Positions 1 through 9,419 are shown, counted from the stretch's first letter. The stretch is 64,000 nucleotides of DNA from Hydrogenedens sp964549105 (GCA_964549105.1 CAZJTZ010000017.1:1-64000); one strand, 5' to 3'. The notes: a model not told the origin generated them from the sequence alone. Program-made: numbers and translations.

Positions 1-115
1 GTTGATTAGTGTTTTTAGATAGTATCTCATCTATCTACATCAGAAGTTTCAAGCCATCTTCTAAACTTTTAGCGGACAATAGTGAATACTAATATAATTT
101 TATGGAGGAAGCAAT

Positions 116-1129
116 ATGAATACAGGAAAGAAAACAATATGGCAGGTTTTTTGTTCTATAATGATTATTTTATCATGCTGTTCTTTTATTTGTTTTGGGG
201 AAAATAAAGAAGATATAGAACATCAAATAATAGAAGGATTTATAAAAGAAGTTGTTGGGGATAGAATTGAAAAAATAATATATTCTGGAAATTCAGTCAC
301 TGAATCATCAAAACCTATTGGACTTGTTCCTTCAGACCTGGGTATTTCTTATAGAAAATATTATGTTTACCCCAAGGCAGATGATAATTCTTTTTACTAT
401 ACAGTTTATGTGGCTGATGGAATAAATAAGGTTATTTTCTTTCGGATTACTGACAGGACACGGACAGGAGTAGATATTATAAAAGAGAAACCGAGCAAAG
501 ATAAATGGTTTACTCCAGAGGAAGCAACAAAAAGTGTCTACCCCTTTATGAAATATTTAGGTATTGATAAAAGTCCAGAGTTAACCCCACCTATGATACA
601 AGAGGTTCATAATATAGTTGAGGACCTTCTTATGTTCAAAAGAGACGGATTATGGCAGGGAATTCTATGTTATGGGAGAGGAGTTAGTGCTCATGTATCT
701 TTAAGTAATCGAAGGGTAGAGTTCTTTAAATATTCTCCTGTAATGCCACCCAAGAATAGGAAACCTGAAGGAGACTGTCCTGTAGAGAAGGTAAAAAAAA
801 TTGCAGAAGAATGGTTAAAGTCTCAGAAAAATTTGGACCTTTGTAAAGATTGTTCTCCTTATATAAATGAATTTGAAAAAATCAAATTGTTAATTGCCCC
901 GGGTGTGAATATGTTCTCTCTTCCTAATGAAAAAAAGTGGATAGATGAGAATTTTTTTTATGTATGGAGTGTCCTCTTTATATATTGGGAAATGTATGAT
1001 ATGATGGACATTGAAACATTGCAAGTCGTCAAGGAGCAAAGTAAAGGCTCTGTGTGGGTAGAGGTTGAGAGTTTGAGAGTTATTGGAGCAACATCAGAAA
1101 GTGAAGGTTGGAAAGAAGTTAAAGAGTAA
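116..1129 (+). CDS. Secreted protein of unknown function
   Basis: I do not recognise this 337-residue protein. Residues 1-28 form a basic start and a hydrophobic stretch ending in a Ser/Cys-rich segment, so it should be exported; an ILSC tetrad could be a weak lipobox, but a plain signal peptide is as likely. The rest is soluble, mixed charged/aromatic, with paired Cys residues around 248-252 (C..C spacing as in LCKDCS) and no motif I can name. The start is supported by a GGAGG ribosome-binding site about 8 bases upstream. It stands alone: no gene lies upstream within the window and a repeat-filled gap follows. Confidence 0.6.
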   Translation: MNTGKKTIWQVFCSIMIILSCCSFICFGENKEDIEHQIIEGFIKEVVGDRIEKIIYSGNSVTESSKPIGLVPSDLGISYRKYYVYPKADDNSFYYTVYVADGINKVIFFRITDRTRTGVDIIKEKPSKDKWFTPEEATKSVYPFMKYLGIDKSPELTPPMIQEVHNIVEDLLMFKRDGLWQGILCYGRGVSAHVSLSNRRVEFFKYSPVMPPKNRKPEGDCPVEKVKKIAEEWLKSQKNLDLCKDCSPYINEFEKIKLLIAPGVNMFSLPNEKKWIDENFFYVWSVLFIYWEMYDMMDIETLQVVKEQSKGSVWVEVESLRVIGATSESEGWKEVKE

Positions 1130-1829
1130 ATAGATAAAAATAATTTTAATTAAAATATAAAGGTTTAGAAGTTAATTTTGATAAAGACACTTGTAATATT
1201 ATTACACCATCGCAAGTTTCTTTATATAACGAAAATCATTATTACTTATTTGTTAATATATATTTATAATTGTAGATAATTTCACTTCTGTTCAATAAAA
1301 GATTAAGGGGAAGATTTCTCGCTTTGCTCAAAATAACAAAAGAGGGGCTCAAAATGACAAAGGGGAGTAGAATGAGAAAGAAGGTGAAATGACAAAAGGG
1401 ATTTAGACAACAGAAGGATAGATTTGGGATGCTATAGAACACACCTGAAATGACAAGACTTTTTCTATTTTGAAATTTTTTTTTACATTAGTCGAAGGTT
1501 TCCTCTTTCCTATCATTCCATCTATCCTTCTTGTCATTCCGAGCGAAGCGAGGAATCTTTTCTTACTGTTATTAATACAGACTACTTCTCCTATTGATAT
1601 GCAGTTATGAAATACACAATAATGTGAAAATAACATGTGCCAAAGTCATAAGAAAAAGACATAAGAGTTGCTAAACAGAAATGAGAAAATTGTATTTGCA
1701 AGATGTCACAGGCTATATTTCTTTGAGAATTTGTTGGTAAATTGGCAGAGGTTTGAGAATGGCACAAAAATCAACACTAAAGATTTAGACTATAAACTAA
1801 TAAAACCCTTAACCTGGTGGGAATAGATA
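1130..1829. other. Gene-poor gap with decayed repeats
   Basis: No convincing gene is seen. The gap holds an imperfect inverted repeat (listed separately), several degenerate copies of a GAAATGACAA-like word between 1350 and 1460, and AT-rich filler. The short open frames here run across the repeats and have no ribosome-binding sites. Confidence 0.6.
1311..1559. repeat. Decayed inverted repeat
   Basis: A 29-base arm at 1311-1339 matches the reverse complement of 1531-1559 with five mismatches. All five are C-to-T or G-to-A changes towards AT in the left arm. A second inner pair, 1411-1422 with 1520-1531, is nested inside. The right arm contains the word CATTCCGAGCGAAGCGAGGA. The arrangement looks like a degraded palindromic insertion or a pair of inverted dispersed repeats. 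Confidence 0.6.
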
Positions 1830-2819
1830 GTGATGAGAAATAAAGATTTTCAAAAAGGAGAGATTGTTATCTACGAGTCCAAGGAGGGTCCAAAGTTAGA
1901 AGTGCATTTTTCTGGTGAAACTGTTTGGCTAAGGCAGGAAGAAATTGCTAAATTATATGACAAGGAAAGGTCAGTTATTACTAAACATATCAACAAAATC
2001 TTTGCTGATAATGAAATTGATAAAAAAAGCAATGTGCAATTTTTGCACATTACAAATTCTGATAAGCCCGTAGCATTTTACAATCTTGATGTAATCCTTG
2101 CTGTTGGATATAGAACAAACTCTTCTAAAGCAATACATTTTAGAAGATGGGCTACAGAGGTTTTAAAAAACTATTTATTAAGAGGTTATGCACTTGACCA
2201 AAAGCGTCTTCTGCAAACTCAGAATACTTTAAAAGATTTGCAAGAAACCATTTCTTTGTTGCAGGAAAAATCCAAGCATGAATTGCTTGCAGGACAGGAA
2301 CAGGAAATTTTGGACCTTCTTTCAAATTATGCCAGAACGCTTACTCTACTTGAACAATATGATAAGGCAAAACTTGCTTTACGACGGACAGGAAAAGGGA
2401 AGTTTATTCTGCGATACAATGACGCAAAACAGGTAATTGAGAAGGTAAAGAGTGATTTAATGGTTAAAAAAGAAGCCAGTGATTTATTTGGCAAAGAAAA
2501 CGGCGATAAATTTGAAGCAATTATAGGTAACATTTATCAAACATTTGGCGGTAAAGAGTTATACCCATCACTTGAAGAAAAAGCCGCTCATCTTTTGTAT
2601 TTTATTATAAAAGACCATCCATTTATTGACGGCAATAAGCGGATTGCTTCTTTTCTGTTTGTATATTTTCTGGATAAAAATAAGTATCTCTATAAGCCGG
2701 GTGGAGAAAAGAAAATTAATGATAACGCTCTAACGGCACTTGCACTTTTAATTGCCATAAGCAGTCCGGGTGAAAAGGATAAATTTATTAAACTAATAAC
2801 AAATTTACTTGCAATATGA
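1830..2819 (+). CDS. RhuM-Fic/Doc fusion protein
   Basis: A 329-residue protein with a RhuM-like N-terminal region (about residues 10-125: a helix-turn-helix-like stretch around IAKLYDKERSVITKHI, then VAFYNLDVILAVGYRTNS), a helical linker (130-175) and a C-terminal Fic/Doc domain. The Fic motif HPFIDGNKRIA begins near residue 263. His263, Asp267 and the GNKR loop match the Doc/Fic active site that transfers a phosphate-containing group (AMP in most Fic proteins, phosphate in Doc) to a protein target. RhuM-Fic fusions are a known family usually found in accessory DNA; the target is unknown. Translation may begin at GTG 1830 or ATG 1833. The gene has no antitoxin-like neighbour and lies between repeat-rich gaps, which suggests acquisition. 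Confidence 0.8.
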   Translation: MMRNKDFQKGEIVIYESKEGPKLEVHFSGETVWLRQEEIAKLYDKERSVITKHINKIFADNEIDKKSNVQFLHITNSDKPVAFYNLDVILAVGYRTNSSKAIHFRRWATEVLKNYLLRGYALDQKRLLQTQNTLKDLQETISLLQEKSKHELLAGQEQEILDLLSNYARTLTLLEQYDKAKLALRRTGKGKFILRYNDAKQVIEKVKSDLMVKKEASDLFGKENGDKFEAIIGNIYQTFGGKELYPSLEEKAAHLLYFIIKDHPFIDGNKRIASFLFVYFLDKNKYLYKPGGEKKINDNALTALALLIAISSPGEKDKFIKLITNLLAI

Positions 2820-3185
2820 AATTATATCCCACAATATTGTAGACGATATTACTTTTGAAAACTTACCGTTGAAGTGGCAGGGGTTTGAACTTAGCCGATT
2901 TTCAAAAAGATGTCTTAATAGATTTAAAATATTATAGAATCGTGAAGCGTGAAAGAGATTTGCTATTCGCTAAAAATGAGATTACCGTTTTTTATTATCG
3001 CTCCAATTTGATTTCTAACGAGCACAAGGGGAAAAGTGTTAGAAACACTCTTGTTTTTAACTTATATCAGTAAGTATTTTGAAAAGATTAGACAAATAAC
3101 CTGTCTACTGACGCAGGCACCCTTCTCAAAGAGGTAAACTTAAACAAAAGCATACTCATCTTTTATCTATGGGTGGACGACCTAT
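2820..3185. other. Intergenic gap, possible remnant sequence
   Basis: No supported gene. A 62-codon open frame at 2885-3073 lacks a ribosome-binding site and resembles nothing I know. The segment TGGCAGGGGTTTGA at 2875-2888 nearly repeats TGGCAGAGGTTTGA at 1743-1756 on the other side of the RhuM-Fic gene. Confidence 0.45.
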
Positions 3186-4433
3186 CTATTTGACCCAGTC
3201 TACTTTGAGGGGTTCTTGGAAATTTCGTGCCTGCTCACTAACCTGAGCGTCCTTTACATTTCCGGAGTGTATATACATCCGATAATGGAAAGTCAGGGTA
3301 TCACCTTTTTTAATTGTATAATCGCCATTTTCAGGCAGATTTTTATTATATTCCTTTTCGCGGAAATAGGAATAACCAAAGCAGTTTGCACCAAACAACC
3401 CATACTTACGCACATGCCAACTTGTGGGATAGCGAAGGTTTGAAGGGTTATCAAAAATGGCTAAACCTCTCCAACCCACATCCTTCATCTCTGCGGAATA
3501 ATCACACCAGGGTGTAGGTTTGCCCCAGACCTTGTCCTCACCTGTCTCACCATTGGCTATAGTTATTATTCCCTTAGACGAAATTTCAGGGTGCATTCTT
3601 GCCGCAACAATTCCACCTTCTTTGGTATCTTTGAATACAACATCGTTTTCATCTGCAACAAAGGATACAGTAGCGTCAAAAAGCCGACCCTTCTCCGGTG
3701 TGGCATAGAAACGATATTCACGGTTTTCCTTAACTACAAGTTTTCCATCCTTATCAAACCATTTGTCGTTGCTTATTATCCATCCGTAAGCGTCGCCAGA
3801 GCCATAAGATACATTTTCAACTTGCTGACTCCCTGTTTCTTCGGTTTCTTCCCAAACATTTGCCCCATTTACATTTCCATACGCAGACCAAAAAGACTTG
3901 TGATGTGGATGGTCCTGAGCAAATTTAGGTGTTCCTTCGGGCTTCATCGGATAGTCACGCGTAATGGACACCTGATTCTCCGACATCAATGGCCAGAGAA
4001 AAGACTTTCTCCATTCTTTGCCATAATAATATACCGTTAAAAGTTTATCATCAACAATGACCTTCAAAGTATCAGGTTTATCTCCTGGAATAACCTGCAC
4101 ATGGGGAACATATTCCGAAGGCTTATCTACAACCTTGACATCGTAAATATGTTCCGTATTGGCTAAAGCACCTTCAGGGATACAAACAAATTCGCCATTC
4201 CGAAAGGTTGCTGGAAACTCTTTACCTGTTTTAGAGTCGAAAATGCAAACAATCTTATTGTCGGGTAAAGTCGCCTGACAGGGCAATGAAACAATAGGAT
4301 TCACCAGATTATAATCGCCTGCTTTAAGTTGAATCTTCATTTGCTCTAAAGATTCCGAAAAAGAAAAGGTATTTAACAGCACCACGAGTGCCATTGTAAT
4401 AACTAAAATGGGCATGCAACTCTTTACATTCAT
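3186..4433 (-). CDS. PmoA-family (DUF6807) secreted protein
   Basis: A 415-residue protein with an N-terminal signal peptide (about residues 1-27, ending FSFSES). The central region carries the signature of the family misnamed 'methane oxygenase PmoA' (DUF6807), including DHPHHKSFWSAYGNVNGA and later GWRGLAIFDNPSN and WHVRKYGLFGANCFGYS. These proteins are beta-rich, are abundant in Planctomycetota-like genomes beside sugar oxidoreductases and isomerases, and have no established enzymatic role; they are not particulate methane monooxygenase subunits. It is divergent from a Tat-exported TIM-barrel gene with a 185-base shared upstream region, a common pairing in carbohydrate loci. Confidence 0.8.
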   Translation of the reverse strand: MNVKSCMPILVITMALVVLLNTFSFSESLEQMKIQLKAGDYNLVNPIVSLPCQATLPDNKIVCIFDSKTGKEFPATFRNGEFVCIPEGALANTEHIYDVKVVDKPSEYVPHVQVIPGDKPDTLKVIVDDKLLTVYYYGKEWRKSFLWPLMSENQVSITRDYPMKPEGTPKFAQDHPHHKSFWSAYGNVNGANVWEETEETGSQQVENVSYGSGDAYGWIISNDKWFDKDGKLVVKENREYRFYATPEKGRLFDATVSFVADENDVVFKDTKEGGIVAARMHPEISSKGIITIANGETGEDKVWGKPTPWCDYSAEMKDVGWRGLAIFDNPSNLRYPTSWHVRKYGLFGANCFGYSYFREKEYNKNLPENGDYTIKKGDTLTFHYRMYIHSGNVKDAQVSEQARNFQEPLKVDWVK

Positions 4434-4618
4434 TGATTTAACTCCTTATGTTTTGTAAACTCAAAAGAAAAATAAATTGACCTTATTATAAAACTTTCTT
4501 AAAGTTTTTTCAAAAGTTTTATTTATAAGATATCTAAAAGAGATTTCTGGTTTTAAATGTGTAATGAGTTTTTAGTATTCTTACATCCAAATGTAAAGAA
4601 AGGACTAAAGGAAAGACT

Positions 4619-5584
4619 ATGGAAACGAAGAGACGGGATTTTATAAAAACATGTGCATTAGGCATGTTTGCTGCCGCATCTTATCCTGCTATATCCGCAG
4701 AATCACAGGAAATTAAAGAAGTAGCCAGTTTAGATAAAAAGTTTCAAGGGGGAATAAGTCCCTGGCCACTTATATTAAACACGAGCACAATAAGACCTGC
4801 AACCTTACAGGATAAAATACGAGTTACCTCCGAAACCAAATGGGATGGGATTGAACCATGGAGTAGTGAACTGGAAGATTATGAAAAACAAGGAGGAAAC
4901 TTAAAAGATTTAGGTAAACAGATTAAGGATTTAGGACTCATTGTGCCGAATGTTATTGGTTTGTGGGATGCTATGCCAGACGGTGAAGATACATTCAAAG
5001 CCTCATTAGAAGCAACACGAAACCGAATGAGAATGGCTTCCGAGATAGGCTCGACTCATGTGGCTGCTATTCCAGCACCTGACAGAGAAAACATTGACCT
5101 GAAATGGTGCTCCCGTTGTTATAAAGAATTATTAAAAATTGGTGAGGAAGAGTATGGAATAAGAGTTGCCATAGAGTTTGTGGGTTTTTTCAAAGGAGTG
5201 TATCGTTTTGGGCAAGCCTGTGCCATAGCCATAGATGCAGATGACCCCAGAGCCTGTATTATTGCGGATACTTTCCATCTGTTCCGTGGGGGTTCAGGCT
5301 TTTTAGGTCTGGAATTAGTTCAGGGAAAACTCATTGCCCACTTCCATTGGAACGATGTGCCCGGTGATGTGCCAAGAGAAAAACAAGGAGATGAACATCG
5401 TCTCTATCCCGGAGACGGAATTTTGCCCCTAAAGGATACCGTCAAAGTCCTGAAAAAGATTGGATACACAGGTTGCTTGTCTTTAGAATTATTTAATCGT
5501 GAACACTGGAAGCAAGACCCTAAAATCGTAGCAGAAAACGGACTTAAAAAGATGCAAGAATGCGTTCAAGGAGCCGGAGTATAA
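4619..5584 (+). CDS. Tat-exported sugar phosphate isomerase/epimerase-like protein
   Basis: A 321-residue protein whose N-terminus METKRRDFIKTCALGMFAAA is a twin-arginine signal, so export as a folded protein, probably with bound metal, is expected. The mature part is a xylose-isomerase-like TIM barrel: conserved metal-site patterns appear as VAIEFVGF, ADTFHLFRGG, IAHFHWNDVP and LSLELFNREHW. Family members isomerise or epimerise sugars or cleave keto-sugars; the substrate cannot be told from sequence. A GAAAGGA ribosome-binding site lies a few bases before the start. The following M23 lipoprotein gene begins only 5 bases after the stop if its GTG start is used, so the two may be co-transcribed. 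Confidence 0.82.
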   Translation: METKRRDFIKTCALGMFAAASYPAISAESQEIKEVASLDKKFQGGISPWPLILNTSTIRPATLQDKIRVTSETKWDGIEPWSSELEDYEKQGGNLKDLGKQIKDLGLIVPNVIGLWDAMPDGEDTFKASLEATRNRMRMASEIGSTHVAAIPAPDRENIDLKWCSRCYKELLKIGEEEYGIRVAIEFVGFFKGVYRFGQACAIAIDADDPRACIIADTFHLFRGGSGFLGLELVQGKLIAHFHWNDVPGDVPREKQGDEHRLYPGDGILPLKDTVKVLKKIGYTGCLSLELFNREHWKQDPKIVAENGLKKMQECVQGAGV

Positions 5585-5589
5585 AAATC

Positions 5590-6255
5590 GTGCGTATAGT
5601 CTCAAACTACTCAATTGTTCTTGGAATGTCTGTTTCTGTTCTTGCTTTATTTTTCCTTTCCTGCCAGCATAGTAAGGGAATAGAAGAAGTTTCTGAACAT
5701 TCAACCTCAACTTCCATAAACAGTCCTGATTTATCATTTGAAAATATCTATTCGGGTGAAGAAGAAGAGGAGATAGAAGTCCCATTATTCAAAACCAATA
5801 GCGAACAAGAAACAGAAAATCCTCCTGAAGGAATAAACTTTACTGTGGCAGTTCCCCATCTCTGGCCTGTAAAAGAAAACCTGGGATATATAAGTTCATG
5901 GTTTGGTAGTTTGAGAAGTAAAGGTGGTGGAAGGTCAAGGACTCATAAGGGGATAGATATTATTATCCCTAAAGGTACACCTGTCATTGCGACTGCTGAC
6001 GGAACAGTGCGTCTATCACGAACAATGAGTGGATATGGACAATTAGTGGTTATTGAGCATGTTGAAGAAATTAACAGCGCTTATGCCCATTTAAGTAAGA
6101 TACTGGTCAAGGAGGGAGATACTATAAAGGAAGGCGATGTCATTGGTCTGTCGGGTGCCACAGGAAGGGTTACCACTCCCCATCTGCATTATGAAATAAG
6201 AAAAAGAGAATCCGCAATCAATCCTGTCTGGTTTTTGCCTGCGGTTGAAGAATGA
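5590..6255 (+). CDS. M23-family murein peptidase lipoprotein
   Basis: A predicted outer- or inner-membrane lipoprotein of about 221 residues: a hydrophobic signal ends in LFFLSC, then a low-complexity acidic linker leads to a C-terminal LytM/M23 domain. Zinc-site motifs are present as HKGID and HLHYEI, with YAHL between them, so it should be an active peptidoglycan endopeptidase (or LytM factor) acting in the periplasm. I chose the GTG at 5590 rather than an in-frame ATG at 5560: the GTG lies 5 bases after the previous stop, is preceded by GGAG at suitable spacing, and places the signal peptide at the N-terminus. The ATG would overlap the upstream gene by 25 bases. Confidence 0.85.
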   Translation: MRIVSNYSIVLGMSVSVLALFFLSCQHSKGIEEVSEHSTSTSINSPDLSFENIYSGEEEEEIEVPLFKTNSEQETENPPEGINFTVAVPHLWPVKENLGYISSWFGSLRSKGGGRSRTHKGIDIIIPKGTPVIATADGTVRLSRTMSGYGQLVVIEHVEEINSAYAHLSKILVKEGDTIKEGDVIGLSGATGRVTTPHLHYEIRKRESAINPVWFLPAVEE

Positions 6256-6382
6256 ACACACCTCTATCGTTCAAAAAATAACTTTTACCAGAAAAATAAA
6301 TCTTTGGAATTATGAATATTTTAAAAGTATAATATTATAATAACATTGTATCCTGGACTTTTGATTAATATTATTAAGGAGA

Positions 6383-8029
6383 TTGTATATTCTAATTGTT
6401 GGCAATATACACGGCTTAAAAGCGAATCAGATAAAGAGGTTGGAATCACTTAAAAATAGAAAACCTGTCCCAACGCGAATTATCTCGGTAGAATTAAGTC
6501 GAACCCTCTGTGAAATATCGCATGAGATAGAGCGTCAAATTGGGTTATTAATAGACCGTCGAGGACATATAACCCATATATGCGTTGGGAATGCCCAGTC
6601 TATTCCTATGGTAGAGGTCGAGAGGCGTGCCTTAAATCGCCTGTCTGAAGTTCGACTTGTTCACACACATTTGCGGACCCATACCGGGCTGGATAATGAA
6701 GACCTGAGTTATCTGGCTATTTATCGTCTGGATGCCGTTGCCGCAATTGAAGTAGATGAAAACGCTCTGCCCAGAAAAATCCAATACGCTCATCTGCTCC
6801 CTGCAAATGAGGAAAATGAGCCCTGGCGGATTTATCCTCCAACAACTGTTCATGAATTAAAAGACGATTTTTTAGAATTGCTTCGCTCCCTGGAAGAAGA
6901 ATTAGAACGAAACCGCACATTTAATAAGCCTAATTTAAATGGTGATAATGCCATTCTAATTCATGTGTCAACGCAACCCTTGTCTGTCATCGAAGACTCT
7001 GTTCAAGAACTGACGGAACTGTCTCGAAGTGCAGGGATAAAGGTTCTGGACAAAATTATCCAAAGAAGACCTCCTGACCCTAAATATGTTATGGGACAGG
7101 GCAAATTGAAGTATATACTTATTCGTGCAGTCCAATTGGGTGCAGATATGCTCGTTTTTGACCAGAACTTGACCCCTTCTCAGGCAAAATCTCTGTCCGA
7201 TTTTACTGACTTAAAGATATTAGACCGAACGCAGGTGATATTGGATATTTTCGCCCAACATGCAATAACACGCGAGGGGAAGATTCAAGTTGAATTAGCA
7301 CAACTAAAATATCTATTCCCCTTCCTCGGCATAAAACAAACGGCTCTTTCTCGTTTAACCGGTGGAATTGGCGGTAGAGGTCCCGGTGAAACAAAACTTG
7401 AAATTGACAGAAGACGAGCCCGTGACCGAATCGCACTGTTAGAACGAGAAGTGAAGGAATTAGGCAAACGAAGGGAATTGAGACGGCAGGTCCGAACGGT
7501 TCGCCAGGTTCCTACGGTTGCAATTGTTGGATATACCAACGCAGGCAAGTCCACACTTTTGAACAATCTTACCAACAGTTCCGTAGTTGCCGAAGATTTC
7601 CTCTTTGCAACCTTACATCCCGTTTCACGAAGGCTGCGTTTCCCACGCGAACGAGAAGTGGTTGTCATTGACACCGTAGGCTTCATTCGTAATCTACCTA
7701 AAGATTTGATGTCTGCCTTCCGCACCACTTTTGAAGAGATTAACGATGCCGATTTGCTAATCCATGTTTTAGATGTGTCATCGGAAGATGTAGAAGAAAA
7801 GCATGATACGGTGGTCAAATTATTAAAAGATTTAGAATTGGATAATAAACCTCGTATTAATGTGCTAAACAAAATAGACAAAGCAAACCCTGATATAGTT
7901 CAGGGCTTGATACAGCAATACGATGGTGTGCCAGTATGTGCATTAGACCCTTCTACTTTTGCTCCTTTACTCGAAAGGATGGAGATGCTTATATGGGGAA
8001 GACCTGTATTACACGAATCCAGAATTTAG
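6383..8029 (+). CDS. hflX: GTPase HflX
   Basis: A 548-residue HflX, the ribosome-splitting/rescue GTPase. It has the extended N-terminal form found in many delta-proteobacteria and planctomycete-like groups: the usual GNxxGL opening, the ribosome-binding domain with DRTQVILDIFAQHA and LTGGIGGRGPGETKLEID, and a C-terminal GTPase domain with GYTNAGKSTL (G1), DTVGFI (G3) and NKID (G4). The start is uncertain. No ATG lies near the conserved beginning; the TTG at 6383 is almost touching the AAGGAG at 6376-6381, while an in-frame ATT at 6389 has ideal 7-base spacing. The 3' end overlaps the next gene by 37 bases. Confidence 0.93.
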   Translation: MYILIVGNIHGLKANQIKRLESLKNRKPVPTRIISVELSRTLCEISHEIERQIGLLIDRRGHITHICVGNAQSIPMVEVERRALNRLSEVRLVHTHLRTHTGLDNEDLSYLAIYRLDAVAAIEVDENALPRKIQYAHLLPANEENEPWRIYPPTTVHELKDDFLELLRSLEEELERNRTFNKPNLNGDNAILIHVSTQPLSVIEDSVQELTELSRSAGIKVLDKIIQRRPPDPKYVMGQGKLKYILIRAVQLGADMLVFDQNLTPSQAKSLSDFTDLKILDRTQVILDIFAQHAITREGKIQVELAQLKYLFPFLGIKQTALSRLTGGIGGRGPGETKLEIDRRRARDRIALLEREVKELGKRRELRRQVRTVRQVPTVAIVGYTNAGKSTLLNNLTNSSVVAEDFLFATLHPVSRRLRFPREREVVVIDTVGFIRNLPKDLMSAFRTTFEEINDADLLIHVLDVSSEDVEEKHDTVVKLLKDLELDNKPRINVLNKIDKANPDIVQGLIQQYDGVPVCALDPSTFAPLLERMEMLIWGRPVLHESRI

Positions 8030-9066
8030 TTCTCATTTCTTTGATATGCTGTTTTTTGAACTGTTCAAAAAATGTAGATACGGCTACTACCATAACCCTT
8101 GCAAAATCTAAAATAAATGAATATCATCAAATTCAAGAGCAGATGAAAAGTTTACAGCAGTCCCCTAATCAACAGAATCAATTACAGGAGTTGAGAATCA
8201 GAAGCCAGTCCTTAATAAATGATGTGCGAACTATGTTAGAACAGATAGATATTTTAAGTTTAAACTATCCAGAAGGCATTTCCACATACCTCGATGCACT
8301 CGAACTGCAAGGGAATTATGATTTAGCCGTAGAAGCATTAGAACAACTTGTTAGAAAAGACCCAACCAGCGGCGACCTGTGGGTGCGTTTGGGACTTGAC
8401 AATATGAAGAAAGGAAAAAACTGGATTGAGACTGCCTACCGTTGCTTCGAAAAGGCAGCAAAACTAAAAATTTCTGACAATCAACAATTAAAAATGTGGC
8501 GAGCACTGGGGGATATTTATTGGGAATTGCGGCAAATTGAGCCTGCGAAAGAAGCATATTCAAGGGCGTTAGACATTAGTAGCGATGTCTGGTCAAAAGT
8601 GGGACTGGCAGGGATTGATGTCATATATGGCAATATGAAAGAAGCAGAGAATAAACTTGTATCATTAGGTAAAGAACTTCAAGGGTATGATGTGTCCGTG
8701 CGTTTAAGGATGCGAGAAGCATTAGCCCTATTTGAAGAGTTGAACAAGAATATAGATACCAGTGCAGAAATGTTTATGGCATATAGCCATATTTTATACC
8801 GTGCAGGTCGCATAGAAGACGCAATTGCGACCGCAAACCATGCCTTATTCCTCAATCCTTCCAACTGGGAAGGTTGGAATTTTTTAGGAAGCGTAAACCT
8901 TCAACTAGGCTACTTAAAAGATGTAGAACATGCCCTTTCCGAATCATTAAAATACAATTCGGAACAACCCAATATCAAACAAGTCCTCCAAGAAATCGCA
9001 CAAGCAAAAAACAAAACCCCCAACAACACCAAAAACTCCCAGCCCCTAATATTCAAAAAAGATTAG
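7993..9066 (+). CDS. TPR-repeat lipoprotein
   Basis: A 357-residue protein beginning at ATG 7993, chosen because GGAG lies 8 bases upstream and the start directly precedes a lipoprotein signal (hydrophobic ISLICCFLNC, Cys as lipidation site). A helical/coiled stretch rich in Gln follows, then several tetratricopeptide repeats from about residue 90 to 340 (for example DLAVEALEQLVRKDPTSGDL and LWVRLGLDN). TPR lipoproteins serve as scaffolds in envelope complexes; the partner is not evident. It overlaps the end of hflX by 37 bases, so translation may be coupled. The C-terminal tail is low complexity (K/N/P rich). Confidence 0.75.
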   Translation: MGKTCITRIQNLVLISLICCFLNCSKNVDTATTITLAKSKINEYHQIQEQMKSLQQSPNQQNQLQELRIRSQSLINDVRTMLEQIDILSLNYPEGISTYLDALELQGNYDLAVEALEQLVRKDPTSGDLWVRLGLDNMKKGKNWIETAYRCFEKAAKLKISDNQQLKMWRALGDIYWELRQIEPAKEAYSRALDISSDVWSKVGLAGIDVIYGNMKEAENKLVSLGKELQGYDVSVRLRMREALALFEELNKNIDTSAEMFMAYSHILYRAGRIEDAIATANHALFLNPSNWEGWNFLGSVNLQLGYLKDVEHALSESLKYNSEQPNIKQVLQEIAQAKNKTPNNTKNSQPLIFKKD

Positions 9067-9160
9067 AATAGCAAAGAAAACAGTAATCTTTTTTATATCT
9101 ACTATTTACTAAAAGTTTAGATAAAATTATTTTTTTGGTAAACAATACCCAATCTTTTAC

Positions 9161-9266
9161 AATGTAGGGGCGTATAGCATACGCCTCAAAAACGATACTT
9201 CCGTAAACAAACAATACCTCTGTAGCATTGTCTATGGGGGCGTATAGCAATACGCCCCTACGAAAT
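9161..9266. repeat. REPIN-like element, copy 1
   Basis: A 106-base unit starting AATGTAGGGGCGTATAG. Both ends form their own hairpin (GGCGTAT/ATACGCC on the left, GGGGCGTAT/ATACGCCCC on the right) and the two ends are inverted relative to each other through GTAGGGGCGTAT. Two opposed palindromes around a short spacer is the architecture of REPINs, which are mobilised by RAYT transposases; none is encoded in this window. Confidence 0.8.
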
Positions 9267-9350
9267 GCAATCATGTTTAATATATCAATTGCAATGATAA
9301 CAAATTGAATAGCATGTAGTAATTATTTGATGGTTAGACTTCAAAAAAAG

Positions 9351-9368
9351 ACAGACAAAAATGTCTGT
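9351..9368. repeat. Small hairpin repeat (AGACA type)
   Basis: A perfect 7-bp stem, ACAGACA and TGTCTGT, with a 4-base loop. Related hairpins at 9420-9433 (AGACA/TGTCT) and 9644-9658 (TAGACA/TGTCTA) share the stem core, so this is a second family of dispersed hairpins in the same gap. Confidence 0.6.
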
Positions 9369-9419
9369 GCTACTAAAAATTCAAAAGAGAGTATCAATTT
9401 TATATTCTTAATGGAGAAT

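Noticed and set aside
1242..1636. Two overlapping open frames of 66 and 77 codons on the minus strand
   Set aside because: They run across the decayed inverted repeat, lack ribosome-binding sites, and are composed of repeat-derived low-complexity sequence.
2885..3073. 62-codon open frame after the RhuM-Fic gene
   Set aside because: No ribosome-binding site, no recognisable family, and it starts within a possible remnant sequence.
3186..4433. Particulate methane monooxygenase subunit
   Set aside because: The 'PmoA' label is a family misnomer; the protein is a soluble, secreted, beta-rich DUF6807 protein without the membrane helices of true PmoA.
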